Assembly (NCBI GenBank): GCA_936450465.1
Contig: OW388302.1
Coordinates: 56,238,959-56,302,958, forward strand
From: Gibbula magus
Lineage: Eukaryota > Mollusca > Gastropoda > Trochida > Trochidae
DNA: 64,000 bases
Direction: 5' to 3'
Below are positions 1 to 11,239 of the stretch, piece after piece (within the stretch, counting starts at the first letter, position 1; each line of letters begins with the position of its first letter). The notes under the pieces were generated by a model. The model made no database searches, had not been told where the DNA came from, and saw only the letters and a list, made by a program, of their open reading frames with translations. Position numbers and translations under genes: made by a program.

Positions 1-320
1 CAGAATTTGACACAGCATTACTGCAAAATATTGTCTTCGGGTCAAAGTCTTTGAGAATAGTCCTTCTAGTGATGTGACACGAGAAAGTGCTACATAAGCT
101 TGCTTGAATGTCAATCCCTGGACTGTGTGAATTGTACATGCCCATGCCAATTTTAATGGAAATCGACGTTTCATTCTCTTTGAATAGGCATTCTTTTCAT
201 CATAACGACAAATAGGAGTGCTGCTCACTGGAATGCAAGCAGGGATTGCTTTCTTTGCTCGCAAAGCATCGTCAAGGCTACCAGATGCTTCAAGAATTTC
301 CCGTGAAAGTTGCATGTCTG
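1..320 (-). pseudogene. Helitron PIF1-like helicase, C-terminal fragment
   Basis: Read on the minus strand, this stretch encodes about 105 residues typical of the last part of the helicase domain of Helitron rolling-circle transposons. Visible motifs are [19 protein letters not shown] (Q-G-L of motif V) followed at once by [14 protein letters not shown] (motif VI, with the R that contacts the nucleotide). In intact proteins about 20 residues lie between these two motifs, so an internal deletion is likely. The frame meets a stop just upstream of about 320, and the left part is cut by the window edge. The Helitron N-terminal domain lies on the same strand at 2949-3496, so the two are probably the ends of one gene whose middle was lost or replaced by the repeat element at 981-2912. 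It is non-functional as seen. Confidence 0.8.
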
Positions 321-980
321 ATTTTTCTCAAACACTTGTCTGTTTCTTTCTATAATTGATTTGAAAGTGTGAGAAAACATTTTAAATACCCCCGAGCCTC
401 AGGGATTAGTTAACGATTTAGTTAACCGATCCCTGATCTCACATATTTTCGAAAAATGTGTGCATGGAGCCAGCATTCAAGTTCATTCAGGCAACTTCTT
501 TTCGCATGAAAATAAACAAAGAAATGAAGGACAAACACAAAGAGTTCCTGCACAAATTTATTACCTAAAATCATGTAGATAAAGGTTTATATATAATCAT
601 CAATACTGGGACCACATGTCCACAATCTCACGATGTAGCAAGACCAATAGGTTCACATGTCTCAAACGGTAGTATATGTTCAAAATGGCGTACTTCTAAC
701 ACGTGGTCTGAAAACACAACTTACACTAGTTACTAGATACGAAATGCTGTTCTATGAGGCAAATAATTATTATATATTGCTAAATCATTATGACGGCGAA
801 ACAAATAAATAGGATTTAAGGTTGTGACTGACGAATTACCGGAGACCAAAGTGTGAATATACTAAACTTAACTGTGCCGTAACCAAGACCCACCACACAC
901 GTGGCCTCCCCAACTGGATGTGTCCAAGCGGATGAAAATAAATCTGAAGAGTCTTTTTTTGTGAGAGCTTTTTCCTTTTT
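321..980. other. AT-rich interval without recognised gene
   Basis: No convincing coding frame or repeat family was recognised here. It separates the Helitron helicase remnant from the 146-bp-repeat element and may be old Helitron sequence too decayed to read. Confidence 0.4.
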
Positions 981-2912
981 AGCTCATCAGGCCTGAAAGG
1001 CCCGATGGGCTAATGGCATGGCATGGTATCCGGCGTCCGTCCATCCGTCCGTCCATCCGTAAACTTTTCGCTTTTTCGACGACTTCTCCAGAACCAACGA
1101 CTCCACAGAGCTGAAATTTTATGTGCAGACTCCTTGGCCCATGGGGATTCTAAATTGTAGATTTCATGACCCCGTGACCCTTAATGTGGTCACAGGGGTC
1201 ACATCCTTAAAAACCTATTTTCATCTTCTTCTCCAGTTCCAAAAGGTCTAGAGAGCTGAAAAATTGTGTGCAGACTCCTTGGCCCATGGGGATTCTAAAT
1301 TGTAGATTTCGTGACCCCGTGACCCCAAATGGGGTCACAGGGGTCACATCCTTAAAAACCTATTTTCATCTTCTTCTCCAGTTCCAAATGCTCTTGAGAG
1401 CTGAAAAATTGTGTGCAGACTCCTTGGCTCATGGGGATTCTAAATTGTAGATTGTGTGACCCCGTGACCCCGTGACCCCAAATGGGGTCACAGGGGTCAC
1501 ATCCTTAAAAACCTATTTTCATCTTCTTCTCCAGTTCCAAATGCTCTAGAGAGCTGAAAAATTGTGTGCAGACCCCTTCGCCCATGGGGATTCTAAATTG
1601 TAGATTTTGTGACCCCGTGACCCCAAATGGGGTCACAGGGGTCACATCTTTAAAAACCTATTTTCATCTTCTTATCCAGTTCCAAAAGGTCTAGAGAGCT
1701 GAAAAGTTGTGTGCAGACTCCTTGGCCCATGGGGATTCTAAATTGTAGATTTCGTGACCCCGTGACCCCAAATGGGGTCACAGGGGTCACATCCTTAAAA
1801 ACCTATTTTCATCTTCTTCTCCAGTTCCAAAAGGTTTAGAGAGCTGAACAGTTGTGTGAAGACTCCTTGGCCAATGGGGATTGTAAATTGTAGATCTCAT
1901 GACCCCGTGACCCCAAATGGGTCACGGGTCACATCGTTATAAACCTATTTTCATCTTCTTCTCCACCTCAAAAAGGTCTAGAGAGCTAAAGATGTTCTGT
2001 GCAGACTCCTTGGCCAATAGGGATTCTAAATTGTAGATTTCGTGACCCCGTGACCCCAAATGGGGTCACAGGGGTCACATCCTTAAAAACCTATTTTCAT
2101 CTTCTTCCCAGTTCCAAAAGGTCTAGAGAGCTGAAAAGTTGTGTGCAGACTCCTTGGCCCATGGGGATTCTAAATTGTACATTTCGTGACCCCGTGACCC
2201 CAAATGGGGTCACAGGGGTCACATCTTTAAAAACCTATTTTCATCTTCTTCTCCAGTTCCAAAAGGTCTAGAGAGCTGAAAAGTTGTGTGCAGACTCCTT
2301 GGCCCATGGGGATTCTAAATTGTACATTTCGTGACCCCGTGACCCCAAATGGGGTCACAGGGGTCACATCCTTAAAAACCTATTTTCATCTTCTTCTCCA
2401 GTTCCAAAAGGTCTAGAGAGCTGAAAAGTTGTGTGCAGACTCCTTGGCCCAGTGGGATTCTAAATTGTACATTTCGTGACCCCGTGACCCCAAATGGGGT
2501 CACAGGGGTCACATCCTTAAAAACCTATTTTCATCTTCTTCTCCAGTTCCAAAAGGTCTAGAGAGCTGAAAAGTTGTGTGAAGACTCCTTGGCCAATGGG
2601 GATTGTAAATTGTAGATCTCGTGACCCCGTGACCCCAATCTAGGTCACGGGTCATGACCCAAAAACCTATTTTCATCTTTATCTCAAGTATGTAAAGCTC
2701 TAGAAAGGTGAAATGTTGTGTAGAGACTCTTTGGTCAAAGGTGATTCTTAATTGTAGGATTGGTGACCCTGTGACTCCAAATATGGGTCACAGGGGTCAT
2801 GATCTAAAAACCTATTTTTTGCTTGTTAGCAATGTATTACTTGAGATAACGTAGATATTCAACCTAAGATAATAAATCAATGAAATCCTGATGAGCTACA
2901 GAGCCCATGGCT
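981..2912 (+). mobile_element. Non-autonomous element with palindromic A end and 146-bp internal repeats
   Basis: The element opens with AGCTCATCAGGCCTGAAAGG followed by CCGATGGGCT, which contains a short hairpin around GGCC. A block of GTCC/ATCC repeats follows, then about a dozen tandem ~146-bp units, and it closes with CTGATGAGCTACAGAGCCC and ATGGCT. The same ends occur at 34403-35477, 35489-37151 and, inverted, at 54141-56497, where the homologous empty site is visible. No coding capacity was found: short open frames repeated through the units only reflect the repeat period. It sits between the two Helitron fragments. The autonomous partner and superfamily are unknown; the 8-bp flanking repeat at the 54-kb copy would fit hAT-like transposition. 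Confidence 0.75.
1122..2800 (+). repeat. ~146-bp tandem repeat array (GTGACCCC units)
   Basis: Successive units begin at about 1122, 1268, 1413, 1567 and 1710, a period near 146 bp. Each carries GTGACCCCGTGACCCC, the palindromic AAATGGGGTCACAGGGGTCA, a C/T-rich block (CATCTTCTTCTCCAGTTCC) and a segment near TCCTTGGCCCATGGGGATTC. The last two units are more diverged. An 8-bp length change near 1460 comes from one extra GTGACCCC. Confidence 0.9.
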
Positions 2913-2948
2913 CTATTTTTCATGATTTTACTGTTCTTTTCAATGGCC

Positions 2949-3496
2949 TCAATTTACTTTCAGTTCAAAGACTAGGCGTTCCTCATCGCTCATATTATCA
3001 GTCAGCAACTGGAACTTCAACTGTCTTAGTTTCTGAACGACAGACAAATGTTTTCTGAGATGACAGACGTGAAAAGTTGAAGCGACATTGTTTTCCATTC
3101 TTTTTGCATGTCTTTGAATGTCTCTTACTGTGTCTCTGATCAAACATTCGAATGTCTCTTACTGTGTCTCTGATCAAACATTCTAACTGTTGTGACAGGA
3201 TTCCTTTTTAAAATTGTACATTTTTCATTCCAGTCAAGTTCATTTGCTTTACAGGGATCTCCATCTTTTCTTAAAATGCTCTCAATTATTTCAGGCCACC
3301 TTGTTTCAGCAGAGGAGAAAGAGCAAAACAATGTTGGAATGCCAAGTTGGAGAATCATAGCAAAGAGATCTTTTTGTGTTGTTGCCCAGTATGAGGAGGG
3401 GTTCCTCGGGTTGGTGTCAATAATTTGTAAGGACTCATTATTACTCAATGTATCAGCATTGATGTTTTCGTGTGAATGATGAGGAGCAAATATCAA
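2949..3496 (-). pseudogene. Helitron protein, N-terminal (Helitron_like_N) fragment
   Basis: On the minus strand the residues RNPSSYWATTQKDLFAMI, then QLGIPTLFCSFSSAETRWPE, then [21 protein letters not shown] match the conserved opening of the Helitron-like N domain that precedes the Rep/HUH nuclease. The domain stops where the nuclease should begin, so the HUH catalytic part is absent. A 34-bp tandem duplication at 3116-3183 shifts the frame between the upper reading frame (3140-3496) and a continuation at 2949-3143 that I do not recognise. Same strand and order as the helicase fragment at 1-320. It is a dead remnant of an autonomous Helitron. Confidence 0.75.
3116..3183. repeat. 34-bp tandem duplication in the Helitron fragment
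   Basis: Two adjacent copies beginning GAATGTCTCTTACTGTGTCT. Because 34 is not a multiple of three, the duplication breaks the Helitron reading frame. Confidence 0.85.
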
Positions 3497-3840
3497 AACT
3501 CACAGGTATATACAGGCATGTTAATTGTGTGGACATTTTAAAAAAAATGTATTTTGCTAATGAAAATATCTACCAAACAATGTTCAGTTTCTGTTGATGT
3601 AATAATTATATTTCTATGAAATACATTTATTTTTAATATATTAAGTAAATTTGATTTATTATGTTTTAGAAAATTTGTGGTCTAGCAAACAGGGAAGACT
3701 CTGAGTAATATTCTGAAATATATTTGGAAAAAAAAAACCACATGTTACTGAAGATATAAGAAGCAAATGTAATCTTTTAAAAAAAAAAAACCATATAACA
3801 ACTTCGCAATATATAATCACATAGTAAGAATTAAAAAAAA
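3497..3840. other. AT-rich interval, no feature seen
   Basis: A- and T-rich with several A runs; no coding signature was found. Confidence 0.4.
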
Positions 3841-3842
3841 TC

Positions 3843-4270
3843 ATGAGACTTATCTTCAAGGGAAAGTGCAAAACTAAATATATCCAAGATCCCCCGGTAT
3901 GTGTACCCTGTGAGTGTCCTCTCACAATCAAACACATTTTATGTGAGTGTTGGGACACTGCACATATCAGGGAAACTTTTTATCCTTCTATTTCAATCAG
4001 TCAAGTTTTTACTCATTTCGGTGAGCATCGTGTTTTAGATTTTCTAAAGGCTATACACCTTATTGACAAATGGTAAATTTTAACTTTTCATTATCAGCTT
4101 TTATTCAACATGTGATAATATGCTGATGTTTTTTCCTGCCTTCGTGCCGTGTTCTGTTTTTCTTTTGAAATTTTCTTTTTTTAAATTTGGCATATAAATT
4201 AAATATCTCGCCGCTAATGGCTGCAATACTGCCGAAGCGGCGCTAAACAATAACTCTCTCACTCACTCAA
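3843..4270 (+). mobile_element. 5'-truncated Nimb-like LINE, 3' fragment
   Basis: It encodes the last ~65 residues of the LINE reverse transcriptase polyprotein (CPLTIKHILCECWDTAHI, a Cys/His tail), then the 3' UTR with the CTGATG...CCTTCGTGCCGTGTTCTG block, the GCCGCTAATGGCTGCAATAC segment and a final ACTC tail. It is nearly identical in sense to the 3' end of the long copy at 43561-46155. Truncation at the 5' end is the usual outcome of target-primed reverse transcription. Confidence 0.85.
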
Positions 4271-5640
4271 TGTCATAAAGCAAAACACTGCCAAAAATCA
4301 TTTGCTAATTGTAGTAATTGTAATTACTTGTTAAACGAAAGAGAGATGTTATGTTATTTGAATGTCCTGAGTTTAACGGTGAGATATACACGTCTCTCAA
4401 ATTATTACACATACTCCGTCATACAGTCATATCTGTTCCTAGATATGTACTTAAACATATTTCCTAAAATACTAATAACTGATTTGTCTTTCACATGACA
4501 AAACAATAATGTAAACTAACACTATTGGCCATTATGTCTGCACTACTGCAATCAAAATATCAGTCTAACGACATCATGCAGTATTTCACAAGTAAGAACA
4601 AAACTCGCGCATTCAAAATTGCATTGTCGGTCATTATGTTTGATTGAGTCTACTTGGTGATCAAGTAAATAATTTTCGCGTGTGAAACAGGGCATAGACA
4701 CGCTTCTCTTTACGTTAAGTTACAGTTCACAAGGAAGACAATGACATATTACATTGTTCTAAAATCAACAAAAATTATGATAATAATGATATAATAATGA
4801 TTTATAATGAATATAACTTTTACTGTAACATAAAACTAAATGTTCTAATTCCCATACTTGATATAATTATGGAACTACAAGGGCATGACATAGATCTACG
4901 ACTATCTACAGTATTCAAACAATAATATTTCAAAAGGGTCAGTATAAGGAAAATAAAATAATTCACTAAGCAAAGATAACGTTCTTTACAGATGTATATA
5001 CTTGTATACGTATATAATGAATGTTCTATGGTTATTTATGAATGCGGAAATAATACTATGATATATTCTTTATAACATCTGGTGATATATTTCGAATCTC
5101 TAACTTGTAGAGAATGTCACATGCATATTGCCTTTTCTAAAAACATGCTATTTAGTCTGGAACTATACGTCATAATAATGGTAGATGATAATAATAGAGA
5201 TGAATCGGCTACTGAATAAAACAATAAAGGTGTACCTCGTTTTTGCTTAGTTTGTAGCAAGGAAATATAACAGTCAAACAAAGACTAATTTGAAATAATA
5301 TGAATATAAAAAGATAAGTTTTATGAACCAAAATTGATTATTATCGCTATTTAAACTCAGTTTCTATCTATATATATCTCATACAACATAAATTCAAACT
5401 TGAATTTCTATATACATACATGTTTACAAAGAAATTCCCCAAAACACCATGTTTAGTTCAATGAAGTCAACCACATAAAATAATACAAATGATTTAACGA
5501 ATATATGAACAGTATATAATTTGTGTACCTTTATCAATAGAATAGAACTGACGTACGATATTCTACGCGGATTACACAAAAAAAACTATTAGTTTTTTAC
5601 TTTTTTCATAACACAAGGCATGCAGCAGTCCAATGTCATG
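4271..5640. other. AT-rich intergenic or intronic stretch
   Basis: No coding frame above background and no recognised repeat apart from short (TA)n tracts. Confidence 0.4.
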
Positions 5641-7345
5641 TTACACACGAAGTAGACTCAGAACTTTCTGGTCTTTTTTCTGGATCATTTGATTTCTTAT
5701 GTGATCTTTAATGTTCGTCCATGACCTGTTCTTCAGGCATTTTTCAGCACTTAAACACCGTTCGATCTCTCTTTTGCCTGGCAGTTTTTGCATTACGATA
5801 TTTTTGTGAAAATACTTCTTGACTACTTCTTTTTCTATCACTTTTTCTATCACAGTCCATGGTCTCTTCTTGCCTGCCTGAAATTGCAACAATCAAGTTC
5901 TACACAGTCCATGGTCTCTTCTTGCCTGCCTGAAATTGCAACAATCAAGTTCTACATAGCCATAAGTGCATTAGCAGAAACGTTTGTAAAAAAAAATCAT
6001 ATGTTTATCTTAAAATGCCATTGCTGAGTCAGGTGAACATTAAATATTCAAATATATATCACGTAGAATCGTCAAATATAAATCGTCGTATATAAATCAC
6101 GTAAACATATATGGTTGTGAAAATCTTTGTCACTTTATTCAATATTTACAATTTATAATTTGTAAGTTACTCACATCTTCTCTTCGGAATTCTTAAACAA
6201 TCTCTTTCCTCAATGAAATCTGAAATTGAAAGTTTATTGTGAAACGTCTGCTCTGACTTTAGTTTTTAGTATACACAAATTTAACAGTATCATATACATA
6301 TGTGATACACTTGAAATACTGAGTAGAAATAAGAGGTCATAATAAAGGAATGAAACATTGTTCTCATTCCAGTACTGTGCAGAATCAACACATTAATATC
6401 ATTAAACATATCAGCATGGCAATCAACAATGCAACAATGAAACTTAACTACCTCCATCGTCCGCGTCAGTGACGACATCACCATTGCTGGTTTCATCGTC
6501 ATCAACTGGATCACACTGCTCAGGATCAAGTTATATTTCTGTAACAGAAATATCATTTGATATAATTTCTATATTGCAAAATTTAAAACTTTTGTTTATT
6601 CTGAATTATGATTACAGCATTTCAATCACCAGTTCATGTAGTCTTCTTCGTTAATTCATATAAGTATGTCCCTTTTCATACTGATGACATTCGTATCACA
6701 ACCTTGTAAACTTATTGTGTGAGTGTTTGAACACTATGTACTCGAGAGTGAAAATTATATTTACCTTCCTCTACATCAACTTCAATCTCGTCCAAGCTCT
6801 TTCTTTTGTGAATGCTTAACTGCCCCTTCTCAAGAGAAAGCAAAATCTTTGAAACTTTTGCTACCTGTATGGTTTCTTCCGGCAACTTATAATATTGTCT
6901 ATGGACTCTGATGTCATGACCCAGAAAATTGGCCAATATGTCTAGCTCATTCCCCTTCAAATTCAAAATTTGGGATAAAGTTCCAATCTGTTTCCGAAGT
7001 TTTGTTGATCGGAGACATTGTGGCCGTTTGGCTCCGCATCGTTCACTGAACGATCTCAAAACATCACATCCCCTGATGTGGCCTAAAGATCCATAGTTTC
7101 GCCTGGCAAAGAGGAATTTATTATTTGCATGAACACCTGCGTCTCTCCTCTTTTCGAGGAGAACATCTATTCATTTGCTTGTCTCCGAGGTAATGATAAC
7201 TGGAACAATTCTCCCACGTTTGCCGATAATTTAAGCCCTCTTCAGAACATTGCAGAGGTTTTTTTAAGAGGGGACAGTCCATCCATGACATCATGTTGAC
7301 TTGTTGTGTGTTTGGCGATGTAGTCATCTAATTTCATTTTAGAAA
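5641..7345 (-). pseudogene. Multi-exon tyrosine-recombinase-like (Crypton-like) gene, decayed
   Basis: The first block (7345-6765) carries IIGKRGRIVPVIIT, then FLFARRNYGSLGHIRG, CGAKRPQCLRSTKLRKQ and LANFLGHDIRVHRQYYKLP. The spacing of TKLR, LGH and VHRQYY resembles the HxxR, (H/W) and Tyr boxes of tyrosine recombinases; the family is widespread in invertebrate genomes. Candidate following exons are 6535-6453 (acidic), 6211-6175 (FIEERDCLRIPKRR) and 5885-5641, whose KKRPWT...PGK...CLSAE..LKNRSW pattern is the usual C-terminal domain of the family. Donors read GTAAAT, GTAGTT and GTGAGT; acceptors end CAG. Decay: an in-frame TGA near 7172, a frameshift near 7215 and an in-frame TAA at the start of the acidic exon. 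The Crypton assignment is inference; family membership is more secure. Confidence 0.6.
5851..5954. repeat. 52-bp tandem duplication spanning a splice acceptor
   Basis: Two head-to-tail 52-bp copies starting CACAGTCCATGGTCTCTTCT. On the minus strand each copy contains a pyrimidine-poor tract, TTTCAG and the first codons (GCAGGCAAGAAGAGACCATG) of the last exon of the recombinase-like gene, giving that exon two equivalent acceptors 52 bp apart. Confidence 0.85.
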
Positions 7346-7349
7346 CTTC

Positions 7350-8032
7350 TCCAAATGGGGTCACTGGGGTCACAACCCCAAACACCTATTTTCATCTTCT
7401 TCTCCAGTTCCAAATGGTTTTAGTGAGATGAAAAGTTGCGTGTAGACTCCTTGGCTAATGGGAATTCTAAATTGTAGATTTGGTGATCCCATGACCCCAA
7501 ATGGGGTCACTGGGGTCATAATCTTAAAAACCTATTTTCATCTCATTCTCCAGTGCCAAAAGTTCTAGAGAGCTGAAAAGTTGCGTGCAGACACCATGGC
7601 TAATGGGGATTCTAAATTGTAGATTTCGTGATCCTGCGACCCCAAATATAGGTCACAGACGTCAAGACCTGAAAGGCTATTTATATTTATATATATTATA
7701 TCTAGATATTTTATGTGCTCTCTAAAGGGAGGTTATTTAAAGGAAACAACAGTGATGCATTAAATCCTCAAGTGTGACTTTATTTGTAGGGGATTTTATC
7801 TCTGGCCTCAAAAATAGATCAGAGGTGTAAGGACCTAAAGACCTATTTCATCTTCTACATTTATCGCCGCTAATGGCTGCAATACTGCCGAAGCGGCGTT
7901 AAACAATAACTCACTCACTCTACATTTAAAGTGCTTCCTATGTGTTATACCTCTCACCTAGAAGATGACATTTTCAGTTAGTTAACGTATATAAAGCCTG
8001 ATGAGCTACAGGGCCCATGGCTCTATTGTTCA
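7350..8032 (+). mobile_element. Decayed remnant of the 146-bp-repeat element
   Basis: About two and a half diverged units with AAATGGGGTCACTGGGGTCA occur at 7350-7680. The characteristic B end (CTGATGAGCTACAGGGCCCA then TGGCT) follows at about 7999-8026. The left end of the 38-kb duplication falls inside this remnant at about 7706, so only its right part (to B end) is repeated at 46160-46487. Confidence 0.65.
7858..7920 (+). mobile_element. LINE 3'-tail fragment
   Basis: Contains GCCGCTAATGGCTGCAATAC, CGAAGCGGCGTTAAACAATA and an ACTC tail, the last ~60 bp of the Nimb-like LINE. It is shared with copy 2 at 46317-46384, where the ACTC tail is longer. Confidence 0.85.
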
Positions 8033-8109
8033 AATATAAAGCATAACATTAACAGAATAATTAATGTATAAAAAGGATACAATTTTGCACTGCGTTACCA
8101 TCATGGCAC

Positions 8110-8478
8110 GTTATACAGGGCCCAATAGCCATTAATTTGTTGACCAAATTCATTCATGGTTTTGTTGTCTACAAAAGCCCCACAGATTTTACTTTTGCCC
8201 GGGATACATGGTACATTGAAAGTTTTAACAACACATGTTTGTTATACCTGGATTAAAGAATCCATTATGGCAATAAGATGTATGAACTTAGGTCTAATGA
8301 TGGTGATCATGACAGAAGAAAGAAAGGAAAAACGATTTACAAATGCAAGTCATACGACTTTGTAGACGTTATTTGGACATATATTTTGGACACTGTCAAG
8401 TCACATGCTGACGAGCAAGTAGATATGGTTACCCCAGAAAATAGCTTAGATGAGGATGAAGTTGATGAAATCATGTAA
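8110..8478 (+). pseudogene. C-terminal fragment of an unrecognised element-like protein (copy 1)
   Basis: In one frame this reads GPIAINLLTKFIHGFVVYKS, then DFTFARDTWYIESFNN, an in-frame TAA, then RIHYGNKMYELRSN and an acidic end (DEDEVDEIM) followed by a stop. The pattern of a short conserved 'SFNN...YELR' block and a charged tail reminds me of C-termini of uncharacterised proteins repeated across invertebrate genomes, but I cannot name the family. The same frame and the same TAA occur in copy 2 at 46536-46940, so the nonsense change predates the duplication. Confidence 0.35.
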
Positions 8479-8832
8479 TCATCCAGTAGTTGACAATATC
8501 TGTAAGGTAATCTGTAAATAGTATGAATGTAAGAAATGTTACTCAAATGCCATCTTAAACTTATTATACTGCATGTCGTATTTACCTTTTGAATTTCTGT
8601 ATATACGGTAAAAAGTTATACCGTTGGCCATGTATTCAATCAGACATTCACATAAATTATCGTTTTATTAAGATTTATAAAGATTGTGTCATTTTTTCAT
8701 TGCTTGTATATAAACCTAATTTGATGTACCATTACCAAGTCGTATTTATACCGCAGCTACGAAGTACTCAGAGGTCAATGAGGAACACATTTATTATATG
8801 ACGAGCAGTGAAATACTGGGATTTATCAGTGA

Positions 8833-8868
8833 GTGAGTGAGTGAGTTATTGTTTAACGCCGCTTCAGC
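8833..8868 (-). mobile_element. 36-bp LINE tail insertion with target-site duplication
   Basis: A minimal insert (GTGAGT repeats plus TTATTGTTTAACGCCGCTTC) lies between two copies of ATTTATCAGTGA (8821-8832 and 8869-8880). The shared 12-bp duplication marks it as a true retrotransposition of only the last 36 bp of the LINE. Present in both duplicate copies (47295-47330). Confidence 0.85.
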
Positions 8869-9390
8869 ATTTATCAGTGAAATAAACTGTCTATCAAGCT
8901 ACAGTGAAAATAACTTATATTTTCACTGCGAACGGTGACTGATATAATTTGACGTCATAAAACAATGGTCTCGCTCAGCGATTTGGCTTATAACGTCACA
9001 GTGTTACTGTGGTGACGGGCTGTTCATTACGGCCGCTTGGTGTGAAAACGACCCTTTTCGGACGTAATTACATTGATAATATCATATAATAAATAGAATA
9101 TCCGTCAATTCTTGACAAATACCATGTTTATCTCATCTCTTGAGGTAGAAAAGTTATATATATTTCATTACAATACAATCATTTCATTATTTTTGCTATT
9201 TTTCTACTTTTCAGGCATCAGTGTATTCATATATTGTATTGAAGTATACTGGCACAAGCTTCAAATGTCAGAAATTATGTTTTTAATTTTACCCCCAAGC
9301 ATAAGGTCAATTAAATTGTTAGGGTAGGTAGGGAAAAAGGAACCACAATTTTGTTTATGTTTGGCCTAAGACAGTTTATTATGATTTCAG

Positions 9391-10587
9391 GTTCCACAGA
9401 CTCTGAAGAACCTAGAGGTATGTTGACTGCAATAATACAGAACTAACACTAACAGGTACAAAGTTGTTATGACATGGTCACACAATATATATACAGGTGA
9501 GGGGAGGTGAGGTGAGTTGTGGTTTAACGCCGCTTTCAAGAGTAGTTCACTTATATTGCGGCTGCTAGTATTATAACATTGTTATATTTGGGATAATATT
9601 ATGGGCTAGTATTATGGCAGGAAGAAAACCCGCAACGCCATGTGGCTATGCATTGCGGTGAAACCTGCGAGCAGTGGCTGGAACTAGCATTGCACCCAAA
9701 CCTAACTGCGTGTAGAACAGTTCTCTACTTCAGACAAAGTTGCCATGCCCCTGGCGGGATTCAACCCCGGACCTCTTGATCAGAAGCCGAACGCACTAAC
9801 CACTGCGCTATCCCGCCCCCAATATATATACACTCATACTTATCATTATTACGCTATAATTACGTTCTGTATATGTAGATACATTGGCGTTATACAGGCT
9901 TCCTCATCATAAATATAGCTGCAGAGACATTAGTTTGTGGTATCTAAACCTAAACAGATGAGTAATAATAATACCATTATTATCAATTGTTTTTGGTTTG
10001 TCAACAGAAAGCTGCAGAAGTCTATTCAGCAGACCGCAGACGCTGATGCTTCTCGACCTGTACAGTGACAGGAAGCAGAGATTTGATTCTCCGGGTCATA
10101 AAAATTAACTACTGTGGGAGAAACTAACTAGTGACTTGAATAATCGGTTAAGTACGAACTTTAACTCACAGCAAGTGGAAGGGCGCTGGGAAACTCTTGT
10201 TGCTGTCAAGAGGCATAAGAAGATCAAAACACCACGGGGCGAGATAAGAAGGACTTCGAGTATGAAAGTCAAATGTTTGACCATTAGGTAACAGGCATGG
10301 TGTGGTGCCTGTGGCGGTATTAATCACTTTGCCGGGAAGATCAGAAGAGGAATCCTCAACACCTTCAACTGACCAGGGTGCTGCAACACCATCACCATCC
10401 TCATCAAAAGGAGCGAAGAGGAAGAGACCATCAAGTGGTCCTTCCAGGATCCTAAACTTTTTAACGGACTATACAGAAGAGCAGAAAAAGATGAAGGAAG
10501 AAAAAGTAAAGAGGCCCAAGAAATGCATGAACAGAAAATGGCAATGTTCAAACTGATGATTGATTCAATGAAGAAATGACTTTGAGT
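9391..10587 (+). pseudogene. Harbinger Myb/SANT-like helper gene (copy 1)
   Basis: PIF/Harbinger transposons carry a Myb-like DNA-binding protein that helps the transposase enter the nucleus and bind the ends. Here the region 10010-10270 encodes LMLLDLYSDRKQRFDSPGHK, then LWEKLTSDLNNRL, then FNSQQVEGRWETLVAVKRHK, a trihelix/SANT-like domain. After a frameshift near 10285 the tail reads VVPVAVLITLPGRSEEESS and a Lys/Glu-rich helix (EEQKKMKEEK). A 27-bp candidate exon at 9391-9417 sits between a CAG acceptor and a GTATG donor; another acceptor (GTCAACAG) precedes 10009. An in-frame TAA splits the Myb domain (after GHKN). It faces the transposase at 13161-14180; together they form one dead Harbinger. 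Confidence 0.7.
9496..9820 (-). mobile_element. tRNA-derived SINE (in Harbinger helper intron, copy 1)
   Basis: Read on the minus strand the head is tRNA-like: GCGGGATAGCGCAGTGGTTA (A box) and GGGTTGAATCCCGCC (B box, with T for C at one position). The body ends in TTTAACGCCGC-type sequence and CACCTCACCT repeats. Flanked by AATATATATACA at 9484-9495 and 9821-9832, a 12-bp target-site duplication. An extra ~25-bp AT-rich piece in the middle distinguishes it from the copies at 41 and 43 kb. Confidence 0.85.
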
Positions 10588-10599
10588 CACAAGTGATTT

Positions 10600-11239
10600 A
10601 ATGGGGATTACTAGTACTTGCTTGTTGTGGAAGTTGTTATGGAACAGTTACACTCCATAATAGAAGTGTGATGGTGTCGCGTTACCTCAGCTGATACTTA
10701 AATATCTGATTAAGCCGTGGTTTTTTTAAAATAAGTTGGTTTACGCATTCAACTGATTGACACTTCCAAATAAAACTAAACATTTAATTTGAGAATTTCT
10801 AAAAAAAAAATTCTCAAAATAAAAGTAAAAGTCACAAATGTGTATATAATATAAATAGAAACGTATTAGTATTTGTTATTATTCATATTGGCTATTTCAG
10901 TTACAGATACTATTTCGACCACAACTTTTGGGGGGAAAATCCGCAAACAAAATTAAAGTAGAAAACGGCCTAAGCTATGAACAGTGCTGATGTTATTTTC
11001 AATATTTACAGATCGAATACAATGATGATTCCAGAAAGTATGAGCATGATCTTTTACGTGTTATTATTCATAGTTAATAAAAAAAATGATTCTAGGAAAT
11101 ATGAGCATGACCTATTTACATTTTATTATTCATAGTTTCTGGAATCAATTTGTATTTGATCTGTAAAATATTGAAAATGCGAGCTTTGTTATCATTTGAT
11201 GTACACTGGACAAAAACAGTTTGTAATACTAGATGAGAG
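10600..11239. other. Non-coding interval between Harbinger helper gene and AGGTCA element
   Basis: Two near-copies of an ~80-bp piece (GATTCCAGAAAGTATGAGCA and GATTCTAGGAAATATGAGCA) lie at about 11027 and 11088; otherwise nothing was recognised. Confidence 0.4.

Noticed and set aside
1268..2271. Recurrent short open frames (…GDSKL, PNGVTGVTSLKTYFHLL) in the 146-bp arrays
   Set aside because: The same residues recur with the repeat period in three array locations and have no start or domain context; they are repeat shadows.
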